Below are positions 21,191 through 31,429 of a stretch of DNA of 64,000 nt, one piece after another. Made by a program: the position numbers and the translations under genes. The notes beneath the pieces are model-generated. The model was not told the origin of the DNA and ran no database searches. It saw only the letters and a list, made by a program, of their open reading frames with translations. Numbering within the stretch: position 1 is the stretch's first letter; each line of letters starts with the position of its first letter. This stretch comes from Armigeres subalbatus. Taxonomy: Eukaryota > Arthropoda > Insecta > Diptera > Culicidae. The stretch is from NCBI RefSeq assembly GCF_024139115.2, contig NC_085140.1, positions 45,788,180-45,852,179 on the forward strand, read 5' to 3'.

Positions 21191-21471
21191 GATCAATAAT
21201 TATAGAAAATCTGTGGGGAAGATTTTATCGACAGTATGGTCATTGCGTAATTTTACCTAGCGGCTCCTGATGAAAATTCACCAATCAACTATTAATTGGT
21301 CGGGGTTCTGCCAAGTCGCACCAAGCGCCAACAAAAAAATGCCCGAGCTTTCGTTTATCAGATTTAATTGATCGCAAATCGTAGCGGATATTCCTCAACC
21401 CCATAACTGAGTATATCCTACAACAAATGTACCAATGAATTAATATGAAACGTTTTTATTTATTTTTATCA

Positions 21472-22668
21472 TCAGACTAAGGCCGGAGTGGCCTGTGCTG
21501 CACATAAAAGACTTCTCCATTCAGCTCGGTTCATGGCTGCACTTCGCCAACCACGCAGTCTGCGGAGGGTCCGCAAGTCGTCCTCCACCTGATCGATCCA
21601 CCTTGCCCGCTGTGCACCTCGCCTTCTTGTTCCCGTCGGATCGTTGTCGAGAACCATTTTCACCGGATTACTGTCCGACATTCTGGCTACGTGCCCGGCC
21701 CACCGCAGTCTTCCAATTTTCGCGGTGTGAACGATGGATGGTTCTCCCAACAGCTGATGCAATTCGTGGTTCATTCGCCTCCTCCACGTACCGTCCGCCA
21801 TCTGCACCCCACCATAGATGGTACGCAACACTTTCCTTTCGAAAACTCCCAGTGCGCGTTGGTCCTCCACGAGCATCGTCCAGGTCTCGTGTCCGTAGAG
21901 AACTACCGGTCTTATAAGCGTTTTGTAGATAGTCAGTTTGGTACGGCGGCGAACTCTATTCGATCGGAGCGTCTTGCGGAGTCCAAAGTACGTACGATTT
22001 CCAGCCACTATGCGTCTCCGAATTTCTCTGCTGGTATCGTTATCGGCGGTCACCAGTGAGCCCAAGTACACGAATTCTTCAACCACCTCGATTTCGTCAC
22101 CACCGATAGAAATTCGTGGTGGGTGGCTTACATTGACCTCTCTTGAGCCTCTTCCTATCATGTACCTCGTCTTCGACGTGTTGATGACTAGTCCAATCCG
22201 TTTAGCTTCGCTTTTCAGTCTGATGTAGGCTTCCTCCATCCTCTCAAAGTTACGTGCCATGATATCAATGTCGTCGGCGAAACCAAATAACTGGACGGAC
22301 TTCGTGAAAATCGTACCACTCGTGTCAATCCCTGCCCTTCGTATTACTCCCTCCAAAGCGATGTTGAATAGCAGACACGAAAGGCCATCACCTTGCCGTA
22401 ACCCTTTACGGGTTTCGAAGGGACTCGAGAATGCCCCTGAAACTCGAACTACGCACATCACCCGATCCATCGTCGCCTTGATCAACCGTATCAGTTTATC
22501 CGGAAATCCGTTTTCGTGCATTAGCTGCCATAGCTGGTCCCGATCGATTGTATCATATGCGGCTTTGAAGTCGATAAATAGATGATGTGTGGGCACGTTG
22601 TATTCGCGGCATTTCTGCAATACCTGACGTATGGCGAACACCTGGTCTGTGGTAGAGCGTTCACCCAT
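21472..22668 (-). pseudogene. RTE-like ORF, part 3: RT catalytic core and C-terminus
   Basis: 398 codons without a stop. Contains HHLFIDFKAAYDTI (first Asp), GLRQGDGLSCLLFNIALEGV, and LFGFADDIDIMARN (the FADD catalytic box), then VVEEFVYLGSLVT, YGHETWTM and a C-terminal GRLRWAGHVARMSDSNPVKM with a basic RRRGAQRARW patch. All catalytic residues of the polymerase appear intact, so the copy is young. It would be inactive here unless the upstream breaks are sequencing errors. Confidence 0.85.
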
Positions 22669-22688
22669 AAATCCCGCCTGGTACTGCC

Positions 22689-23111
22689 CACGAACTCTCT
22701 TGCAATTGGTGTTAGTCGACGGGATAAAATTTGGGAGAGTACCTTGTAGGCGGCGTTCAGCAATGTGATTGCGCGGTAGTTGCTACAATCCAGCTTATCG
22801 CCCTTTTTGTAGATGGGACACACGACACCTTCCATCCACTCCTGCGGCAGAACCTCATCCTCCCAAACCTTGGTAATCACCCAGTGCAGCGCTTTAGCCA
22901 GTGCTTCACCACCGTGTTTAAACAGCTCTCCTGGTAGTTTGTCAGCTCCAGGGGCTTTGTTGTTTTCAGCTGGCCGATCTCCTCCTGGATTTCCTGGAGA
23001 TTCGGAGCCGGAAGTCGCATGTCCTGCGCGCGTGCTCCTAGGTTCATTACCATACCGCCACCGTTGTCTGCCATATCGCCATTCAGGTGCTCTTCGTAGT
23101 GCTGCCGCCAC
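22689..23111 (-). pseudogene. RTE-like ORF, part 2: start of reverse transcriptase
   Basis: Continuation in a second frame. After the first break it carries NNKAPGADKLPGELFKHG, WVITKVWEDEVLPQEWMEGV, and PIYKKGDKLDCSNYRAITLL, which are the N-terminal RT motifs. A second single-base deletion near 22685-22690 (after the codons for REFVG) moves the frame again. The RT then continues in the ORF at 21472-22668. Confidence 0.8.
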
Positions 23112-24511
23112 CTTTGGATCACCTCACGCTCGTTCGTAAGAAGGTTCCCGTTTATGTCCTTACACATATCGGGCTGTGGCACGTGGCCCTTACGTGAACG
23201 GTTCAACTTCTCATAGAACTTTCGTGCGTTATTAGCGCGGTACAGCTCCTCCGTCTCTTCACGGTCTCGATCTTCCTGCTGGCGCTTTTTCCTCCGGAAA
23301 ATCGAGTTTTGTCTGTTCCGCGCCCGTTTGTATCGTGCCTCGTTCGCCCTCGTGCGGTGTTGCAGCAATCTCGCCCATGCTGCATTCTTCTCCTCAACTA
23401 ACTGCTCACATTCGCCGTCATACCAGTCGTTTCTCTGATCCGGAGCCACCGTGCCGAGTGCAGCGGTTGCGGTGCTTCCAATGGCGGATCGAATATCTCT
23501 CCAGCCATCTTCAAGAGATGCTGCGCCTAGCTGCTCTTCCGTTGGGAGTGCCACTTCCAGCTGCTGCGCGTAGTCTTGGGCTAGTCTACCGTCTTGTAGC
23601 CGCCCAATGTTAAGCCGCGGCGGACGACTCCGACGCGTGTTGATCACCGTCGAGAGTTTTGAGCGCAGACATACTGCGACGAGGTAGTGGTCGGATTCAA
23701 TATTCGCACTGCGGTAAGTGCGTACGTTCGTGATGTCGGAGAAGAATTTACCATCGATTAGAACGTGGTCGATTTGGTTTTCCGTTACTTGATTAGGTGA
23801 TTTCCATGTGGCCTTGTGGATATTCTTACGGGGGAAGAAAGTGCTTCGGACTACCATTCCGCGGGAGGCTGCAAAGTTTATGCATCGTTGGCCGTTGTCG
23901 TTCGATACGGTATGCAGACTATCTGGTCCGATGACCGGTCTATACATTTCCTCCCTTCCTACCTGAGCGTTCATGTCACCGATGACGATTTTGACGTCCC
24001 GCAGTGGGCATCCATCGTATGTCTGCTCCAGCTGCGCATAGAACGCTTCTTTCTCGTCGTCGGATCTCCCTTCGTGTGGGCAGTGCACGTTGATGATGCT
24101 ATAGTTGAAGAAACGGCCTTTTATCCTCAGCTTGCACATCCTTGCGTTGATTGGCTGCCACCCAATCACGCGTTGGCGCATCTTTCCCAGCACTATAAAG
24201 CCGGTTCCCAGCTCGTTGGTGGTGCCACAGCTTTGGTAGAAGGTAGCCGCTCGATGCCCGCTTTTCCACACTTTATGTCCTGTCCAGCAGATTTCCTGCA
24301 GCGCTACGACATCGAAGTTGCGGGGATGTAATTCATCGTAGATTATCCTGTCGCAACCTGCGAAGCCTAGCGACTTGCAGTTCCATGTTCCAAGCTTCCA
24401 ATCGTGATCCTTTATTCGTCGCCTAGGTCGTTGCCGATTGTATCGAGTCGTATTATCTTCTATGTTGTTCGTAATGGTTGTTTTTAAAGGCGGCTTATTG
24501 GGCCTGCGCAA
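22877..24511 (-). pseudogene. RTE-like ORF, part 1: APE endonuclease and linker
   Basis: ATG at 24511 starts a basic N-terminus, then the endonuclease at about residues 35-265. Visible catalytic-type motifs are the Asn-containing GTWNCKSL, Glu in LQEICW, GDMNAQ, and terminal SDHYLV. A charged linker of about 190 residues follows. The frame is lost at a run of T on the plus strand (22963-22966), where one base appears missing. Downstream of it this frame ends at a stop at 22877. The endonuclease would nick target DNA to prime reverse transcription. Confidence 0.85.
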
Positions 24512-24619
24512 ACCTCCTGTCTCGTCGGAGGGCCGTCGTGTCAGGGCTGTTTAGCGTCCCACCTAACACCAGGACTTGGGCTTGAAATGAAATGTGAAAC
24601 GTTGTACAATATCAAATCT

Positions 24620-26460
24620 GGGATATCAAAGTTCTCACACTCCAGCTTGTCGCCTTCCTTGTAAATGGGACATATGACCCCTTCCTTCCACTCCTACGGT
24701 AGCTGTTCAGTTTTCCAGATTCTGACTATCAGTTTGCGCGGACAAGTTGCTTAATTCGCCTTGAGCTGTTGGACGGCATTTTTAACTTCCCTCAAGTTCA
24801 AGGTAGACCAACCATAACTTTCCCCTCCTCTCCCCCGGGACTACCTTCCAGTATTAATTCTCGGGGATATGCAGTACTAAACGTACTCTTTTCAAAACGA
24901 CACGCTTCACGGTGCCTCTCTTCGATGTTCTGATTAACTTCTGAGCCCTTTGGCTCCATAGTTCGTACGCTTTTAAACATTGAGGCTCCCTTGTTTGTGC
25001 CAGTAAGCACACCAAAGCTTTGAGCCATTTAGCCCCTTTTTCCTTGTGACTACTCCGACGAGTAGTCCCCAGGCGGCGGAAGCTCTCCCGATACCGACGA
25101 CTCGCATGCGTGGAAGGCTACACATTATACATTACCAACACTATTGTTTCATCTGGTCAGCACATTCATCGATCAGCTCAAATTCTACGCGTTTTCATAC
25201 TACAACGGATCACCGAACGAGTGCTGAGGTCGGTGCATTCGCTCGCCACGATCTACTCAGCTGGTCTCCAGCGGTGGAGCTAGCCTACTTCGATAGCTGA
25301 TTTTCGATGCCCTTGAGCCATTCAGTTCCCAGCTTATTCGTTGAACCACTTAGATCACGCATTGGTCGCGAACGCCTCGGATAGTCCCCGGGGGAGGATC
25401 TTCCCTACTCCGACGTAAGGTGCCCCGAAAGCAGGAGCTCCACCGAAACCGGCCGTGGCACCACATTCTGCTGCTACGCGCTTTCGGCTAATCCATGCCG
25501 AAACATTCGGAACTAGGCGATGGGTCTACCTGCCCTTAGTCGAGTTGCTCCACTTCGTCTGACAATTGGCGACCGTTGCTCCATTGATACCCCAGAGTCG
25601 ACTTGCGTTCCGCAGTATGATGATCGCTATGTGAATCATTTGTAGATACTTATCCTCAACCAATTTGCTCGCAACAACGCAGGAATATGTTTCATTATTT
25701 CCTATTGAAATCTTATCGGGTCGGATAATAGGCTTAGAAGTTCGTGGCATTCGACGCAAAGTTATGTATCTCTGTTTCCTATTAAAAATTCTAAATCGGA
25801 CTATGGGCTCGAAAGTTATGGCCAAAATAATATTTTGCATAATGCATGAGAAGACAATGTGATGGACTTTTGTACCTGTGGTTCAACGTTGCACCAGAAG
25901 GTGTCACGCGGAGAGCCGGGTGTAACAGCCGACGATTTTCAACAGTTCCAGCCACTTTGTTTGTATCGCGGATGGCATGGACATTATTGTCGACTGAACA
26001 TTTGCAGCAGCTGGCAGAACTCTACATTCGTCTAGAACGTGAGGCAACAAAAGATGGACTGGTGGTGAATGCGTCGAAGACAAAGTACTTACAGTGTTAC
26101 GATAGACGGGGATACTTTCGAGATGGTCGATGAACTCGTCTATCTTGGATCTTTGCTAACGGCTGATAATAATTTTAGTCGTGAAATACGAAGGCATCAA
26201 CTGCGGCCAAAACATATTCACACCAGCACCAAATGTGTCATGTACAAAACTCTCAAAAGAGCGGTAGTCCTCTATGGACATGAAACTTTTCCAGTACTGC
26301 TTGACACCCGGCGGGAGCTTCAGTATCAGTACGCTGTCGTACATTCCAATCCAATCCACCAGGATAACTCATGCCTTCCTCTGTCTCGTATAGCAATATA
26401 TATTGGAAATAGTTTTCAGGATCTTGTAAGTCCTTCCGGGACTCCCAGTCGGAACAACTA
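24620..26460. pseudogene. Decayed RTE-like LINE pieces in mixed orientation
   Basis: Minus-strand remains at about 24,640-25,030 (TGTAAATGGGACATATGACC matches the RT 'VCPIYKKGD' region, plus a linker-like NQNIEERHREACRFEKSTFS), and plus-strand RT C-terminal remains at about 25,855-26,330 (LWFNVAPEGVTRRAG, LYIRLEREATKDGLVVNASKT, MVDELVYLGSLLTADN, YGHETFPVLLDTRREL). Many stops and frameshifts. The middle (25,030-25,560) has GC-rich CCCCGGGGGAGGATCTTCCC-like words of unknown origin. Confidence 0.65.
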
Positions 26461-27377
26461 GTTCGCGCTTGCCTTACAGCTAGTGCTATTGAAGACTTTT
26501 CATTCATCCAGCATTACCACCGCGCATTAGCAGGTGCTACGTTACATGCGTTGGATAGCAACCTCCGCTACTAACTACCGGCGACTGATGATGTCCGTTG
26601 TCGACTTTCCATTGCGGAAACCGAATTGTTTGCTTCCCGTCAGGCTAGAATCACCATAGATCGTGACGCGTTAGGTACCGGTTTTGAATCGTCTGGGCGC
26701 CATTGAAGCCGGTCGTTTCAATCCAGATTCTTTGGATTGACTTCGGCACTCGTCCCGTCCCCGCTGGAGTGAGGAAACACTCCGGATCTGAATTAATCCA
26801 GAAAACGCCAACGATATTTAAAAAGTTAGTCGGGCTACGCAACAGTCTTCCATGGGAGTCGAAGTACTCTAAAAACGAAGTAGACCGCCGAAATAGAGCA
26901 GCATATAACGTCCCAATCTGGAAAACTGTCAAATGCAGTAATTATTACGGAGAAAAAGAAAAAAATTGGATGGCTCCGCGGAAATAACGCGCAATGAGCA
27001 GTCCCCGCAAGGAAGAAGTGTAACTATGCGAGTGTAACAAAGAATTCGTTGATTGTTTTGAAAATACGTGTTTGATAAATTGGTTCTTCTGCGGTTGAAC
27101 AGATTATTGTTCCTGGGAGGTTTTGCGTGAAGTTCGGAAAGGTTTGCGTGTACTCAATCCGACTAAGCGAACAATGGGAAAGTTGGAGTTTATAATTCAG
27201 CATATCGGTTACCGATGTACCTATTATCAAATCGATCAACCAATACGATATTGGAACAGGCTGCATTGAAATATGTCTAATCCGTATGCAAATTTTCTCA
27301 TTTTAAAGTAATACCTGAGATATCATAACAGCATTATAATTAATTCGTAATTCTTATTCCTAGGACGATAGGACTAA
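26461..27377. other. Intronic stretch with no assigned feature
   Basis: Overlapping opposing ORFs at about 26,650-26,990 have no family resemblance. The composition there is more balanced and may be part of an unrecognised retroelement. Nothing else seen. Confidence 0.3.
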
Positions 27378-27378
27378 A

Positions 27379-29356
27379 GGGTCTTGTTTCCCGGACTATA
27401 AAAAAAACCGGGATCCGAGATTAAATTCTTTGTAATCCCGGGATATCCCGGGTTCCCGAAATAAAAATAAAAATACTTGCAAATTTCAATTTTGTATATT
27501 TATTACAGTTTTAAGAATGGTAAAATATGTATCAGTTCAATTTACTAACAAATCGCCACTTGTCTACTCGCTTGCAATACGGTTTTAGAAACGTTAAGGC
27601 GTTGATGCTTGTATCCGACAATAAAGACTTCTTCTTAGTGCAGTTATTTCAGAATTAGAATCAGAGAACACCCGCTCGCTCAACCGGTGATTGGTAGATT
27701 TTCTAACAATTCTGTATAAGAACCTACCAAAACCTATATGAGAACTGGGCATATGCGATTTATTGGGCATATACAATATTTTATGAACCTTAACATTTTG
27801 CAAGCTTTTCTTATGATATTTGATGGTGAGCTTACATTTAATGTATACGAATCTGACAATGTTGCATATGCCCAGTTCTTATACAAGTTTTTGTAGGTCC
27901 TTATTCAGAAGTGTATGAAAATCTAACAGTTGCTGGTTGGGTGTATCAATCGAAGTGGGTTTAATGGACTTCAATGCCATGAAAACCTTCTCTAGACTCG
28001 ATGCTAGTTCTTCAGTTACTTCAAACAGAGCATGCTCCTTATTGATGAAATTATTCAAACTACGACGCATCTCTCTGTTTCTGGATCATAGCTTCCAACT
28101 CTTCTATGAGAGATGATGCCTTGTTCCCGTCAGATTCAGAAAATGATGTGTGGATCGGCAACTTTAACAAACTTAATCAGCTAGTGACGGGAAGCGATCG
28201 AAAGCTCAGCAGAATTCGAAAATTACCTTTCTTCACTTTGAAGCCATCTCATAAGTGAGAAAAGCTTGATGTCTCGACGCTCATCTACTCGTTTTAGAAT
28301 TGCATCGTGCAATTTCGAGGTGAAAGGGTTTTGCTGGCTATTCAGTTTAGATAGCAAAAAGTCTAGTCAACAACATTACGTCACGACTCCCCAGCGCCTC
28401 CGATATCACCCCAACAGGCTGGAGAGCGTCGAATATTGATTGAACCAGATAATTCTTGATTATGTACATACTTTTATTCTTATGGAGTTTTGTGAGCGAT
28501 TTCACAGGTCACTAGTTTTCAGAACATCCTGAACTAGTTGAAGTTGTTCCCTGAACCGTTTTCCATCCTTTCTCTTGAACATTGAGTTCTCCACTGGTGA
28601 TCAACGAAAGTTTCGAGTAATGTTTCGGATCCGTTTGAAAGTTTCTTCCAAATCGGTTTAATATAAATCGTGAATTAAATTCAACAATTGGTTAAGAAAA
28701 TCAATACAAGTTCAGATATTACCAAATGAGAACGAATTGACTTCGTCATCTGATTCTTCACTACCATTGATGTCGTTGAAACAATAGTCTTCATCATTAT
28801 CTGAACATTTTCATTCCAACATGATCGTCTTGGACTTGGGGAACTTCGATGAAGAACGTCACTAATAGCGAGGTGCGAAAACTTGGAACAAATTCGGCTT
28901 TACGGATCGTTTCCGGGGACAAGATAAAGCTATCCGTGGAACAGCTGTTAAAAAGTTGTGACATTGAAGACAATTTCGTAGCCGTAGTTATACATCGGAT
29001 GGCGCTTCAATTATTGTGAAATCTGGAAAGATGATTCCTTATCTTCATCAGCTGTAGGTTCGCTCCAAAAACAAAATAGTCAGAAGGCTAGGAGACCTGT
29101 GTTACTCAGCACTCTCTCGACGAATTGAGAAGATATCCGTGATTGCTTGTTTGTGTATGTTTGTATGTATGGATGTGCATAAGCTATGCGGGCAAAATAA
29201 AAGCCGATGGACTAACAAATTAGAATCGGTGCAATTATGCAAAACATACATATATTAATTTATCTTAAATATTTTGGTTATCATGTATTTTTTTTTATTT
29301 TCGGGAAATCCCGGAATCTGAGATGCATTACATCCCGGGATTTCCCGAACAAGACC
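27379..29356 (-). mobile_element. Decayed hAT-like transposon, about 2.0 kb
   Basis: Ends are inverted: GGGTCTTGTTTCCCGG on the left and CCCGAACAAGACC on the right, with repeated CCCGGGAT/ATCCCGGG words just inside both. The minus strand preserves traces of a hAT C-terminal region (RLSERVFSDSNSEITALRRS resembles the hAT dimerisation 'ERVFS' motif) and a helical segment (27879-28070), but stops are frequent. No matching 8-bp TSD is visible. The family assignment is inferred. Confidence 0.55.
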
Positions 29357-30036
29357 GACAATGTCCTAGTGGGAACGGAGGATTTGAACTATTTTCGATA
29401 GTTGAAGCGATTTTGTTAATGTTTAGCATTTTCTAAATTAATCGCTTTCGGTCAACTTCGTGCAGGTATTTCACTGAATGACACATTGAAAGTAAACAAT
29501 GGTACTATAGTTGGACATAACTGTCTATGATCACTTACTAGGTAAATATCCGCTCAATGCGGTTTTGATTTCCCACTAATCCAACTTTTTCTTGCAACGC
29601 GTAATACTTTCTCTCTGAAGTAATATGCCAAAGTAGTTTCGGGGAAACAATTGGCTTGAGCCAAAGGTGCACAGAAAGTTGAAAACTACCAATTATGTAC
29701 ATGGTCAACGAGTAATTGTGTTCCACCAAGTAAAACACACGCTTAATTCGACAGGCTGAGTCGATTAGTATATGGCCGGGGTTCTGCTTGAAATATTCAA
29801 ATATTTTTGGTGAAGCCCATCGGCCTTCTTTGTCACCCTCACTTCGTACATATTCATATTCGGCTGAACATACACAATTTCCGATCAAATTTCAGTCAGT
29901 GATTATTTATTTAGATTTCGTAAACTAAAAAATTACTGTAAAACTAAACACTTAAATGATGGTTTCAACAATTACGCACATAGATCTGACCCCGATTTTG
30001 AACTGAGGGACAATTTAAGTGCGAAAAGTCAACATA
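29357..30036. other. Intronic spacer with a 116-codon minus ORF of unknown origin
   Basis: A minus-strand ORF at 29538-29888 (starting MIGNCVCSAEYEYVRSEG) has no recognised domain and no start context or splice signals that would argue for a gene. Otherwise AT-rich. Confidence 0.3.
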
Positions 30037-30044
30037 ATCAAGGC

Positions 30045-31056
30045 CAGAGGCGCGGCCACGTTCCGAGACGTGGGTAGGACAAAAAATGGATTATCAAAAC
30101 GTCCCAGATCAAAACTATAGAATAAGAATACTTTTAAGGAATTTCAAGGACTTTCCGGAGATCCTCTCGAATTTCAAAAGATTTTTTCGGCTTACTACCA
30201 GACATCCGTATGTGCTACAATCATCATAAACTGCTTCAAATTCACGTATATCTGCGATTATTCTTTCACATCTTTGTTTCGTTTCTCAACCTATAAAGAC
30301 GAGCTCGGCAGTCTAGTAACTACCGCTTCAGCCTAATAGACAGGAGGTCTGGCAAAGACTAAAAGACTCCATCGCATAATGTGGCAAAGACTTCAATTTT
30401 TTTTTTTCAAGTGAACCTTCGATCTATACTTTTATTCATCTACCTTACCAAATTGACGAAATTTCCTTTTCGTGGCAATGTGGGGATGCAAAGGTTTTCT
30501 CTTCCTGTTTCTAACTACACACTAATATTTCTCTCCTTTCCCAACTGGCTAAGCATTAGCCTAGTTTAAATATTCATCTTTAGATTACGTCACCTGTCAG
30601 TCTGTCACTTTTAAAATTTCAGAAATTCTCTGAGCCTCCCTGAACTAGCAGAAATAATTACGTACTTTCAGAAAACTTTCAACAGTTTTATGAAAGAGCA
30701 GAAACTATTAGAAACTTCAAGACTTCTTGGAAAATCTTAATACATCATTGAGTACTTTTTGGAATGGAAAGCATTTCTCATAGACTCTAAGAAGCCTTTC
30801 TAAAAAGATTTCTCCTCTACCATCCCGGAAACCTACACGGTTGTAAGTTTAGCCTCTGATTAACTTTGAAACGTTTTAATGATATTTTTTAGATCTAGAA
30901 ATTTACTGTTTAGTATTGATAGTATTAGATCTTTCAATTATCCATATGGTATGTTCTTACTATAATCATGGGTAGGACAATGCTTTGACTGTCCTACCCA
31001 TGTATTTTCATGCGTAGGACATGTCCTACTTGTCCCACCCACTCCCGGCGCCACTG
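30045..31056. mobile_element. 1,012-bp hAT-like non-autonomous element with 8-bp TSD
   Basis: Left end CAGAGGCGCGG and right end GGCGCCACTG are short inverted repeats of the CAGNGGCG type seen in many hAT elements. The 8-bp direct repeat ATCAAGGC flanks it exactly (30037-30044 and 31057-31064). GTGGGTAGGACAA and its inverse recur inside both ends. The interior lacks a transposase ORF (largest ORF 62 codons). Confidence 0.85.
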
Positions 31057-31175
31057 ATCAAGGCCAATTATGTTTTCTTTAAACACAGTGACAATTCTCA
31101 GTACCATTCAAATGAATGAATATGTGAAGAACAAAACTGAGTAAGTGATTCTATGTTTTGAATAGTCATGCGACG

Positions 31176-31427
31176 TTTCACCTGTCATAAGACGAGTTTA
31201 TACAATCCCATTGAATTCCACCACTTAATTGTATCTTGACAGATACGTATTTCGACCTCAAAGGTAAGGCCGTCTTCAGTGTCTCGTACTTGACTCGACT
31301 CGAGTCAAGTCAAGTACGAGACACTGAAGACGGCCTTACCTTTGAGGTCGAAATACGTATCTGTCAAGATACAATTAAGTGGTGGAATTCAATGGGATTG
31401 TATAAACTCGTCTTATGACAGGTGAAA
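31176..31427. mobile_element. 252-bp near-perfect palindrome MITE (family PAL1, copy 1)
   Basis: From TTTCACCTGTCATAAGACGA to its inverse at 31427, with the two arms of about 120 nt matching nearly base for base around CTCGACTCGAG at the centre. Core words GATACGTATTTCGACC and CTGAAGACGGCC recur in copies at 35,160, 49,267 and 60,973. The open frame across it is a consequence of the palindrome. Confidence 0.85.
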
Positions 31428-31429
31428 AC

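Larger units (their letters stand above)
21455..24594 (-). mobile_element. Near-complete RTE-like LINE, 3.14 kb, with 9-bp TSD
   Basis: Flanked by the direct repeat TGAAACGTT (21446-21454 and 24595-24603). On the minus strand it has a short 5' leader (about 83 nt before the ATG at 24511), one long coding region of about 1,013 codons (to 21472), and a short 3' tail of TAAA-type repeats (GATAAAAATAAATAAAAA). The protein has an APE-type endonuclease (KLGTWNCKSLGF, ALQEICWTG, VIGDMNAQVG, ENQIDHVLID, IESDHYLVAV) followed by a reverse transcriptase with the FADD box. This order, the single ORF and the short tail fit the RTE clade; the clade name is inferred. Only two single-base deletions break the ORF. 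Confidence 0.9.

Noticed and set aside
21495..24331. Long plus-strand ORFs (for example 21495-21917, 23816-24331)
   Set aside because: They are antisense shadows of the minus-strand RTE-like ORF, which has clear endonuclease and RT motifs.
27024..27266. 80-codon minus ORF as a possible gene
   Set aside because: No domain, no splice support, and it lies in an intron between decayed transposons.
31236..31418. Apparent 60-codon ORF across a palindrome
   Set aside because: Derived from the PAL1 MITE hairpin; no start context, no family.
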